64,000 nt of DNA from Phytomonospora endophytica. Lineage in GTDB: Bacteria; Actinomycetota; Actinomycetes; Mycobacteriales; Micromonosporaceae. The notes beneath the pieces are model-generated. The model saw nothing but the letters and a program-made list of their open reading frames with translations. It did not search any database and was not told the origin of the DNA. This document shows, one piece after another, positions 47,991-58,300 of the stretch. The position numbers and the translations under genes are program-made. The stretch lies in contig NZ_JACHGT010000002.1 in NCBI RefSeq assembly GCF_014202425.1, forward strand, positions 62,001-126,000, read 5' to 3'. How positions within the stretch are numbered: the first letter of the stretch is position 1; every line of letters starts with the position of its first letter.

Positions 47991-48423
47991 GCGAGACCTC
48001 CGGGGAGTGGGGCTGAGTTCGTGCGGCTAGACGATCTCTCTCGCACCTGTCGTGGGGCTGTACAAGTTCTGTAATCGGGGGTGGGAGGGGGCAGCGGCAG
48101 GGAAGTGGTCCGCCGGTGCCGTCCCGGGCGCTCGACGACACGGACCGACAGGTTCTCCAGTCGATCGATCGCCGCATGAGCATGTCAACCAGCCCGCGCC
48201 GGTCCGGGGCACGGAGTTTCGGAGGTCGATGACGCGCCGGCATCCCACCACCGCTTCGATCCGCATCCATATCGCCTGCATGGCGATAGCAGACACTTCC
48301 ATACACCGAACCGGATGAACCCGATGAAACCCACAAAAACTACCAGCCTAGCATTTACAGGCAGTGAACCCTTTCGCACAAACTGTCCAGATCTATTCGA
48401 CTCGACACCAAGAAAGAACCACC
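47991..48423. other. Divergent promoter region between peptide cassette and Lsr2-tail gene
   Basis: About 430 bp without a gene. Its right part (48300-48420) is clearly AT-richer than the surrounding DNA, a common mark of acquired islands and of Lsr2-type binding. Positions 48270-48276 and 48282-48288 form a perfect 7-bp inverted repeat (TATCGCC/GGCGATA) with a 5-bp spacer, a candidate operator. Confidence 0.6.
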
Positions 48424-50598
48424 ATGGCTGAGATACCCGCCACGAAGCCTTGGCGGCACCGCGCCAGTGCCATGCCGTGGGTGCCGGGCAACACGGCGCA
48501 GATCCTGCCTCATCTGCGCGCGCTGCTGGAGGACATCGAACGCCAGCCGTACCTGGACCGACCTTTCACCTGGCCGATCACAGGATCCACAACGACCATT
48601 CGACAGGCTCTGCAGAGCCTGGGCGGGTCCGGACTCGTCGAAAAGGGCAACGGCGTGGCGACGTTGACTCCGGAAGCGGGAACCTTCCTGGAGACGAACG
48701 ACAGTTCATATCTCCTGATGGTGTTCCACGCCAACGTACGTTTCGTGGGTGAAGCGATCCACTCCTTGGACACCCCACGGACTCACGAGCAGCTGAACGA
48801 CATCGCAGCCGCTGAGTATCAGATGGCCTGGACATCAATGGATCAGGTCCGACGGCGGACGGCTTGGGCCCGCGCCGCTGAACTCGTGGAACTCTGGCGT
48901 TCGGGGAACCAGCTCGTGCTGACCGAACTGGGCCATGAGTTTCGATCCAGGATCCGAATCGCGAGTTCAGACGATCTTCCAACGGTCTCGGCCACAACAG
49001 TGGAGACCCCGACCATCGCTGCGCCCGGCCCGGAGATCGCGGCACTCGTTTCCAGTCTCGACACACAGGCGCTCGCCAACCGCAAGAGCGCGGTCGGGTA
49101 CGTTCCCGGCAACGGACTGCACGACAGTCTGCGAGACCTGGTCAACATCTCGTCGCCGTCGATCACCTTCGAGGACTTCCATCGCTCATGCGTGGAGAAC
49201 TTCGGCATCGCCGACAACTCCGCGAGGCAGACACTGGTCAACCTGCGCTCACTGGGGATTCTCGAACAGACCGCTCTCGACACCGTTGGTCCGACAGGCT
49301 GCGGTCAGGAGTGGATGGCCTCCGACGAGCCCGCCGACCTGGTGAGAATCATCCACAGCAAGGTCTCGCTGGTCGCCGAGGTCCTGCTGGCCCTGTCCAC
49401 CACGGACAAGGTCGACACGGCCTCCATCCACGCCTGGCTCACCAGTCGCTACGGAACCGCGGCGGTGACGCGCAGCGAACTCACCACCCGCCTCGTGCTG
49501 CTTCGTGAGTGCGGAATGGTCGAGCGAATCACCCATCTCACGTACCGCCTATCCCCGCGGGGTCTCGCCTTCCGGAACTCGATCCCCCTGTGGCAGCCGG
49601 CCGCCGACCCGGGCTCGGCGGCCGACGATCTCAAGCCCGCCGAGGCGGAGTCTCTCGCCGCAAAGCTGCTCGTCTCATCGGTCGGCGGCGACAGTAACCG
49701 CTTCGAGAGTCTGACCGCCGAAGCCTTCGGGCGGCTGGGTGCGAGCATCGAGTACACCTCGGACCGTGACTATCCGGTCTTCGTAGCGACGTTCTGGTTG
49801 TCCCCCACGCAAAGGTCACGACTGCTCATCGCCGCTCGTTCAGCACAGCCAGGCGAGCTCGGCGAGGACTTCGTCCTCGACAGACTGGAGACGTACCGAC
49901 GGCAGTACAGGGCGAAGATGGCCGCGATCGTCGCCCCCGCCTTCGCCCGGGAGCTGTCTTCCTGGGCGAAGGAAAAGGGCGTCTTGTCGATCACGGCCGG
50001 TGAACTCGGGCTTCTGGTCGATCGGCACGCCGAGATTCCGGTCCACGCCGAACGGACCCTTGAACTCCTGGGCTCTTCGGATACAGACGCGATCTGGGCC
50101 TCCGAAGAGCGCTCGTTCACCGTCCTGAGCCGAGTCGTACGAACCTTGTGGGACAGCGGCAATGACCCTGAAGAGGTCAAGTACAACAGCGGAAGCCTCA
50201 GCTTGAACGAGATCTGGCGCGCCGCGAGGAAGGACCTGGATGCGCCGCTGGACAAGCTCGAGGTCACCGAGGTGCTTCAACTGCTGTCGCACCCGAACGT
50301 CCAGGGCGTCGTCGAATCCGCAGGCGGAGGATTCAGCATGGCCGACACGCCGACACATGTCGCCGCCCGGCTGCGAGCGATGGCCGCCAAACTGGAACTC
50401 ATATCCCCTTCGACGAGGCCACCAACGCGTCCATCCCCACCACGCACGATCCCCGCACCACGAGTATCGAGCCCGGTGCGCGCCGGCCGCATCAGAGCCT
50501 GGGCGCTTGAGAACGGCTTCCGTGTCGGAAAGCTGGGAAAGCTGCCCAAGAGCGTCGTCGAAGCGTTCCACGCGCACCACTCAACGGATTCGCCGTAG
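48424..50598 (+). CDS. Winged-helix/nuclease-fold protein with Lsr2-like DNA-binding tail
   Basis: This 724-aa protein has two duplicated N-terminal halves of winged-helix type, each starting WVPGN or YVPGN (about 20-160 and 227-370). A PD-(D/E)xK-like fold follows (about 420-540), but the usual D-x-K motif reads IAARSA, so catalytic residues may be lost. The last about 37 residues match the Lsr2 DNA-binding domain (IRAWALENGFRVGKLGKLPK). Lsr2 silences AT-rich foreign DNA. ATG at 48424 is preferred over GTG 48364. It lies in a defence island; its role is unknown. Confidence 0.7.
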   Translation: MAEIPATKPWRHRASAMPWVPGNTAQILPHLRALLEDIERQPYLDRPFTWPITGSTTTIRQALQSLGGSGLVEKGNGVATLTPEAGTFLETNDSSYLLMVFHANVRFVGEAIHSLDTPRTHEQLNDIAAAEYQMAWTSMDQVRRRTAWARAAELVELWRSGNQLVLTELGHEFRSRIRIASSDDLPTVSATTVETPTIAAPGPEIAALVSSLDTQALANRKSAVGYVPGNGLHDSLRDLVNISSPSITFEDFHRSCVENFGIADNSARQTLVNLRSLGILEQTALDTVGPTGCGQEWMASDEPADLVRIIHSKVSLVAEVLLALSTTDKVDTASIHAWLTSRYGTAAVTRSELTTRLVLLRECGMVERITHLTYRLSPRGLAFRNSIPLWQPAADPGSAADDLKPAEAESLAAKLLVSSVGGDSNRFESLTAEAFGRLGASIEYTSDRDYPVFVATFWLSPTQRSRLLIAARSAQPGELGEDFVLDRLETYRRQYRAKMAAIVAPAFARELSSWAKEKGVLSITAGELGLLVDRHAEIPVHAERTLELLGSSDTDAIWASEERSFTVLSRVVRTLWDSGNDPEEVKYNSGSLSLNEIWRAARKDLDAPLDKLEVTEVLQLLSHPNVQGVVESAGGGFSMADTPTHVAARLRAMAAKLELISPSTRPPTRPSPPRTIPAPRVSSPVRAGRIRAWALENGFRVGKLGKLPKSVVEAFHAHHSTDSP

Positions 50599-50733
50599 GC
50601 ACCGGTCGACCAGTGCCCACTCACAGATCCGGACGCCCAGCGCCTGGAACCGCGCCGGGTCGCGGTTCCGCGATGTACACCATGCCGATCGTCGCGGCCT
50701 GACTTCTACCGCCACACGACGGTGCGACCACGG

Positions 50734-52149
50734 TCAGCGCCAAGCTTCGACAAGCTCGTCGGGCCCATAGGCCGCATGCAGACCGGCACTGGTGACGCCG
50801 CTGCGAGAAACCGCGACAAGCGGAAGCGGCTCGACACCGTACGCGACACGATGGCGTTGGAGCGCCACGAGATCATGGTTGTCGAACGGGGAGTTCTCCA
50901 GCCATTTGATCGATCCGAGGAAATGGACCTGCTTCGCGATCGGTGCCCGGTCCGCACCGACCAGGTCGATCTCGACGTCGTTTCCCCGGGTCCAGTAGGC
51001 TCCGACCACCGCGGACGCGGGCAGACCGTCGATGGGCTGCAACCGGGCCAAGCTCTCTCGGATAAGGGGTTCGACGGCTCGACCACGCCATGACGTCCAT
51101 CCGACGCGGATCCTCCGCAACGCCAGGTCCCCACGCATCCGCTCGATCTCAGCCATGTGGGGTTCCAGGAACGTCAGCCAGAACCGCAGGTACGGGTCGA
51201 CGATCCGGTACCGCCGCTCCTTCGAGGGACGGGTGGACAGTGGCAGTTCACCGATGACGATCCGCTTCCCGATCAACAGGTCCGTCGCACGGGTGAGGGT
51301 GGAATGTGCGATACCGCCGGCCGCCCGGGCGATGTTGGTGAACGTCCTCTCACCCGACCCGATCGCCCGCAACACCTCCCCGGCCATGGCCTGCGGCGGG
51401 AACTCCGCCGCGAGCGACCGCTCCGCCGAGACCAGCAACGCCGACGTCGGGTTGTCGAGAGCGGTTCCGAGAAATTCCCATACCGACGTCCCCGGCAGCC
51501 AGTCGCGCGCGACCAACGGCAGTCCGCCCGTGATCAGGGCGGCATCGAACGCCGTGGCGGCGTCAAGATCGAGCATCTCGGCCAGATCAGCGGGCCCCAG
51601 GGGTCCGAGAACCATTTCGGTGCCCCGCTGGTGGAACGGACGGCGATATTCGTTGAGCGCCTCCATCATCGACAGGTCGGATCCGACCAGCAACAGCAGA
51701 ACGGGCTTGCGCCGAAGATGCCGGTCCCACAGCCGTTGAAGCTGTCCCTCAAAGGCGTCGACACTGTCCATGAGATACGGAACCTCATCGATGACGACTA
51801 CGGAAGGACGGTCGTCGGGCAGGATGTCGGCGAGGAGCCGAAGCGCCGCGTTCCACTGACCGGGCGCCTCGTCGATGAACAGACCACGTTCCGGGAGGCC
51901 GGACTGCGCGACCGCGTCGCACAGTTCGGCAAGCTCCGCGTCAGCCGATCCCCCGGCCGCCGTGAAGTACACCGAAGGCGCCCCACTGACGCGGAGAAAC
52001 TCCTCGACGAGGCTCGACTTACCCACCCGGCGTCTTCCTCGGATCAGCAGGCAACGCCCCGGCTCCGACGAGCCGATCCCGTCACTGACACGATCGAAGG
52101 CTTCCCGCAGAACCGCGAGTTCACGACGCCTGCCGATGAATGCTTGCAC
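50734..52149 (-). CDS. Archaeal-type AAA ATPase with DUF234 nuclease-like domain
   Basis: This 471-aa protein joins a P-loop ATPase (FIGRRRELAVL, then LLIRGRRRVGKSSLVEEF and VVVIDEVPYLMD) to a C-terminal DUF234 domain (about 340-471). DUF234 is nuclease-like: EIDLVG is present, but the expected Glu-x-Lys reads SIKW with Ser for Glu, so cutting activity may be lost. GTG at 52149 is only 7 nt after TAGTAT, suggesting a leaderless start. It diverges from the DISARM-like operon. Confidence 0.8.
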   Translation of the reverse strand: MQAFIGRRRELAVLREAFDRVSDGIGSSEPGRCLLIRGRRRVGKSSLVEEFLRVSGAPSVYFTAAGGSADAELAELCDAVAQSGLPERGLFIDEAPGQWNAALRLLADILPDDRPSVVVIDEVPYLMDSVDAFEGQLQRLWDRHLRRKPVLLLLVGSDLSMMEALNEYRRPFHQRGTEMVLGPLGPADLAEMLDLDAATAFDAALITGGLPLVARDWLPGTSVWEFLGTALDNPTSALLVSAERSLAAEFPPQAMAGEVLRAIGSGERTFTNIARAAGGIAHSTLTRATDLLIGKRIVIGELPLSTRPSKERRYRIVDPYLRFWLTFLEPHMAEIERMRGDLALRRIRVGWTSWRGRAVEPLIRESLARLQPIDGLPASAVVGAYWTRGNDVEIDLVGADRAPIAKQVHFLGSIKWLENSPFDNHDLVALQRHRVAYGVEPLPLVAVSRSGVTSAGLHAAYGPDELVEAWR

Positions 52150-52154
52150 CCAGC

Positions 52155-52178
52155 GATACTACCAGTTGCGATAGTATC
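52155..52178. promoter_or_regulatory. Inverted repeat in the divergent promoter
   Basis: GATACTA (52155-52161) and TAGTATC (52172-52178) form an inverted repeat with a 10-bp spacer; CGATAGTATCG inside it is also nearly palindromic. It covers the presumed -10 of the AAA/DUF234 gene and lies about 190 bp before the DISARM-like operon. It is a likely operator. Confidence 0.45.
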
Positions 52179-52369
52179 GGTGCCGATAGCATTGGGGCCT
52201 AGAACCGCGCCGGCTCCCGGTTGCAGGTTTGGCACCACCACCACACTGCGCCAGCCCGCGCCCGCCCGTGTGTACTAGATTCACACCTGCCCAGCCATCG
52301 TCCTGCCTGACAACGAATCCACATGCAGCATGATGGACAGGCATCACCGATTGTGGAGGCGGAGGGCGT

Positions 52370-55300
52370 ATGGCATCGGGTGATCTCGTCGGGGGACGCT
52401 ACCGCAGGCTCGAACTACGCGGTGGCGGAATGGGCACTGTGTACCGCGCCGCGGACGTGACGAAGTCCACGGGCGAAGCCGACTCGATCGTGGCGCTGAA
52501 AGTCGTCCTGCCCCTTCACGAACCCGTCGATGCCATCAAACGGCATGGAGCCGCCAAGGACCTGGAGCGCTTCCAGCGCGAGATCCGGATCATGCAACGA
52601 CTCGACGCCCCAGGTCTGCCCCGCGTTCTGGACTCCGGCCACGATGAAGCCAGCGGTCAACCCTACCTGATCATGGAGTACATCGACGGACTGACCCTGA
52701 ATGATCTGGTGGGCGACGCACTCCCGGTCGGACCCGTCGCAGCCATCGGCGCGCAGCTCGCCGACGCCCTCGCGGTCGCGCACCGAGCGGACATCCTTCA
52801 CCGCGACCTCAAGCGCAGCAACGTCATGCTCCTGCCGAACGGCCGGGTCAAGCTCATCGACTTCGGAGTAGGCCTGCCACTGGACCTTCCCGGCATCACC
52901 AGCAGCGGCACAGTGGTGGGCTCGAAGAACTACATGGCTCCCGAACAGCTGTCCGGCGGGAATCTGGATGGCCGAACAGACCTGTACGGCCTTGGTTGCC
53001 TCCTCTACGAACTTCTGTGCGAGCCCTCCGCCTCACCGTTCACCGCTCGTCGGGCCGAGCAGCTGGCTGTCGGGATCGACGTGCCGATCCCGGCACTCAC
53101 GGATCTGCGTGGAGACGTCCCTCCCCGTCTCGCCATCCTTGTGGCCGCCCTCCTCGATCCCGCTTTGGCCGGACGTCCCGAAACCGCCGAGGCGGTGGCC
53201 GAGGCCCTGTGGGAAGTCGTCAGGACCACTGCGGCCACGGCTCTGCCCGCGCGCTTCCGAACCGGCGACCCCGCCGCCTTCCTGCCCGACACGCCGACAG
53301 CGGACCACCCGTCGTACGCCGTCAACGACGAGGCCACCTCTGACGCCTCCTTCCTCAACGTCTTCGAGCAACGCACCAGACTCGTCGAGGAGTACGCGAA
53401 CTTCACGGGCGGCGGCGTGATCATCGATGACCCCCGCATCCAGAAGTACCTCGACAAAGGAGCCGAGGACCGCGAGCAGTGGCCCGACCCGTACGTGGCG
53501 CTCAATCCCGCTTTCGCCGCTGGTGGAACCGTCCCCGAACTGATTGCCGATGGCCTCCTACACGACGGCTGCGATGCGATCTTCCGCTTCGACAAGAAGT
53601 CGGGGGTAGACAAGCCGCTGGGTCTCTACCGCCACCAGCGCGAAGCCCTTGAGGTCGCCTCCCGCGAGGACCGGCCCTCCTACGTCCTCACCACCGGCAC
53701 CGGCTCCGGCAAGTCGCTGTCATACCTGTTGCCGATCGTCGACCGGGTCCTGAAGGGCAAGAAGGGTCCAGACGACAAGCGCATCCGCGCGATCCTCGTC
53801 TACCCGATGAACGCCCTTGTCAACAGTCAGATGGAGGAGCTGGAACGATTCCTCGGAGACGGCTTCGGCGAAGGCGCCGAACCGGTCACCTTCGCTCGCT
53901 ACACCGGTCAGGAGGGTCAAGAGAAGCGGACCGAGATCCGCGCGAATCCACCCGACATCCTGCTCACTAACTACGTGATGCTGGAACTGATGCTGACCCG
54001 CAGAGAGGACCGCAAGGTCATCGCGGCCGCGAAAGGACTGGAGTTCCTCGTATTCGACGAACTACACACCTACCGAGGCCGCCAGGGCGCAGATGTCGCG
54101 TGGCTGATCCGCCGCCTCAAGCAAGCCTGCGAGGCCCCCGACGTGCAGTGTGTGGGAACCTCGGCGACCATGTCCACCGGCGGAACCGGCCGGCAGGAAC
54201 GCAAGAAGGAGGTCGCAGGCGTCGCCGGCCTCATCTTCGGCCGCGAGATCCGCCCCGAGCACGTCATCGAGGAGACCCTCGTCCGTGTGACCGTTCCCGA
54301 CGCCGAACCGGTCACCGCACAGCATGTGCACGCCACCGTCCTCCCGCCGAAGTACGAGGATCTGCGTGCCCATCCACTCGCCGCCTGGATCGAGGACGAG
54401 TTCGGTCTGGCCCGCGCTTCGGACGGCACCTATGAACGGCGTCCGCCGATCACGGTCGAGGCCGCCGCGGAAGAACTCGCCAGCCAGACCGGCACCTCCG
54501 TCGAAGAGTGCGACGCCGCGATCCGCCGCCTCCTGCTCCATGGCGCCAAGACGCCCGGAAGGCCGCTGTTCGCTTTCAAGTTGCACCAGTTCCTGTCCAA
54601 AGGCGACCACGTCTACGCCACCCTCGACACCGAGAACCGCCGGTACTTCACCCGCGACTATCAAGTGGAACGGCCCGGTGGAGAGCAGGAGATCTACGTC
54701 CCGCTCTCGTTTTGCCGAACCTGCGGCCGCGATTACTACTCGGTCTGGCGCGATACCAGCGGCCCGGTACCCCGCTACACGGCCCGCTACCAGATCGAAG
54801 TGGCCGAAGACGACCACATCGCCGAGGGCTACCTGCACATCCGCTCCGATGAGGAGTGGCCGGCCGCAGACACCGACGAACTCCTGGAACGACTCCCCGA
54901 CTCCTGGATCGAATTCGCCGCCGGTGGGAAACCGGTGGTCAAGAAGGCACGGGTCGGCGACGTTCCCCGAGCCGTGGCGGTGACCCCGCAGGGCTTCGAG
55001 ATCGCCGACGGCGCCTCCGCCACCTGGATTCCGGGGCGCTTCCGCTTCTGCCTGTCCTGCGGGGTCGTCAACGAGCGCCGCCGATCCGGCGACTTCGCGG
55101 TTCTGGCAACGCTCAACCAGGAGGGGAGGTCGACCGCGACGTCGGTTCTGTCCGCGGCCATCCTGCGCGAGCTGCGGAACATGCCCAAGGCGGACCAGAA
55201 GTTGCTGTCCTTCGTGGACAACCGGCAGGACGCCTCGCTCCAAGCCGGGCACTTCAACGACCTCGTACGCCACGTCCTGCAACGCGCCGCGCTGCACCTC

Positions 55301-58300
55301 GCGCTCAAGGACCGACCCGCCGATGAGCCGTACCTCCGCAGCGAGGACGTGGCGACCGCGGTCGCCACCGCCATGGGGCTGAACCACGCCGACTACGCCG
55401 AGAACACCGGCGAGTACTCCAGCGCACGCCAGGAGACCACGGGGGTGTTCCGGCGACGACTGGACCTGCTCCTGCACGCCGACCTCGGCGGCGGTTGGCG
55501 CATCACCCTGCCGAACCTCGAACAGGTCGACCTGCTGCACGTCCACTACGCCGACCTAGACGAGCTCTGCGCCGACGAACCCCGCTGGGCCGGCGTGCAC
55601 CTGCTAGCCGACGCCACCGCAGCCAAGCGGGCCGAGATCGTCACCACCGTCCTCGACGCGATGCGCCGGGAACTGGCCATCGAAGTGGACTGCTTCCGGC
55701 AAGAGAGCTTCGAGCAACTCGCCGCCGCCACGAACCGCCGCCTGAGCGAGCGCTGGAGACTGACGCCTTCCGATCGTCCACAGCAGACCATCGTCTACCC
55801 GGGATCCGGCGGGGGCTTCGATGACCGCCTGCTGAAGTTCTTCTCTTCACGCGGCAAGGTCGGCGCCTACCTCCAGCGAACCCTCAACGAGAAAATCAAG
55901 CTGGAGGACCGCGACCTCATCATCGCGCAACTCCTGCGTCTGCTCGCCGAGGTGGGAATCCTGACCGAGACCGCGCCAGCGCCTCGGCGCTTCGTGCGGG
56001 GAGCGACCCGACAGGCGCACACACCCGACCGCAACGGCTACCGTCTCAACGCCGCCTGCCTGCGCTGGCGGCTCGGCCCGGGTCTGTACGGCATCCACGA
56101 CCGGCTCACCACGACCCGGCCCGACGACAGCCGCCCCGAAGTCAACCGCTTCTTCCTGAACCTGTACCGACGGCCGACCGACACCCTGAACCACCTGTGG
56201 GCGCGTGAGCACACCGCTCAGGTACCGGCGGATCTGCGAGAGAAGCGGGAGAAGGACTTCCGGTCCGCCGACCTGCCGGTGATGTACTGCTCCCCGACGA
56301 TGGAACTCGGCGTCGACATCGCGTACCTGAACGCCGTACTGATGAGAAACGTACCGCCGACCCCGGCCAATTACGCGCAGCGCTCGGGCCGAGCCGGGCG
56401 CCACGGGCAACCGGCGCTGATCGTCACCTACTGCGCGACGGGAAACTCCCACGACCAGTACTACTTCAAGAACCGGACGAAGATGGTCTCCGGCTCGGTC
56501 ACTCCACCCCGCCTCGACCTGTGCAACGAGGATCTGATCACCTCGCATATCCAATCGATCTGGCTCACCGAAGCAGACATCTCCCCGGGCAAGGACATCC
56601 CGTCGACAGTGGACACTTCTGCCTTCGACGACGAGGACTTCGCCCCCGACGCGAAGATGCCCCTCTTCGACGATCTGAAGGAGAAGAGCCGGCAACGGGC
56701 GCCCCTGGACAGGACCAGACGCAAGGCCTCAGAGCTTCTGGAGCCGCTGAGGTCCGCTCTCGTAGGGACGACCTGGTGGGACGAAGCCTGGCTGGACGGC
56801 GTCGTGAAGCGAATCCCCACAGACTTCGACCACGCCTTCGAACGCTGGCGAGGTCTGTACCGAGCGGCGAGCACCGACGTCCGTGAACAGTTCAACCGAA
56901 GTATCGGCTGGCAGCTACGCCAGCGGGAACGCGACGAGGCGGCCCGACGTGAGCGCGAGGCCCGCGCCCAGCTGAGGCTGCTACGCAACGGTGGCGGGGA
57001 CCGGAACACGATGAGCGCCGACTTCAACCCGTTCCGATACCTGGCCAGTGAGGGATTCCTGCCGGGATACTCCTTCCCCAGGCTCCCGCTCGCCGCGTTC
57101 ATCCCTGGCGGGGACCGGCGCGAGGGCGACTACATTCAGCGCTCGCGTTTCATCGCCATCACCGAGTTCGGTCCCAGCGCCCTCATCTATCACGAGGGCG
57201 AGCGTTTCGAGGTCCGCAGAGTGCAAACGGACAGCGACAGCAACGGGGAGCTCGTCCTGCGGAGAATGCGTCGCTGCGGGGTGTGCGGCTGCGCGCACCT
57301 GCCCGACGAACTGGCCGACCGCTGCGAAGTATGCCGCGCCGACCTGACCGAGTTGGACACCAATCTCCTGGAACTCAAGACCGTCTACACCGAGAAGCGC
57401 GACCGGATCACCTCCGACGAGGAGGAGCGGCACCGGGTCGGCTACGTCGTGGAGACCGCGTTCAAGTTCGTCGACCACGGCGAGCGCCCGGGCCGCGTGG
57501 AGGCGCGTGTACGGGACCGCGACGGCGGTGACGTGGCGACCTACATCTACGGTGACGCCGCCCTGGTGCGCCGGGTCAACCGGCGCCGGCGCACGCAGAA
57601 GGACGATGGCTACTTCATCGACCCGGTGACGGGCCGCTGGCTGGGCAAGGGCGCGGCTGATCGCGCGGTCGGCGACGCCAGCGAGGTCGACGACGAGGAC
57701 AAGACCACGGTCCGCAAGCGCGTGATCCCGTTCGTTGAGGACACCCACAACATCGCGCTGCTTCGCCTGGCCGAGCCGGTGGACCGCGAGACCGCGCTGT
57801 CGGTCATGTATGCCCTGGAACGCGGCATCGAAGCGGCGTACCAGCTGGAAGACGTGGAGTTGTCCGCCGAGCTGCCCAGCGGAGACGATCGCACCGAGTT
57901 CCTGCTGTTCGTGGAGTCCAGCGAGGGCGGCGCCGGTGTCTTGCGCCAGTTCGAGAACGACCCGCCGGCGCTGGCGCGCGCGGCCCGGGCCGCCTTGGAG
58001 ATCTGTCATTTCGATCCTGACGCGCAAGCCATGACCGACCGGAACCCCGACGGGTGCGCCAAGGCCTGCTACGACTGCCTGCTGTCCTACGGGAATCAGT
58101 TCCATCACCGGCTCATCGACCGGCACTCTGCCTACGAGCTGCTACGGCGGCTGGCGGAAGGCACTGCTCTGAGTTCCGGGAAGGGCGAGTCCCGCACCGG
58201 CCGACATCAGCGCCTGACGAATGCAGCGGAGTCGAGTCTCGAACGGCACTTCCTGGACGAGGTGAAGCGGCACGGTTTCCGGCTGCCCACCGAGGCGCAG

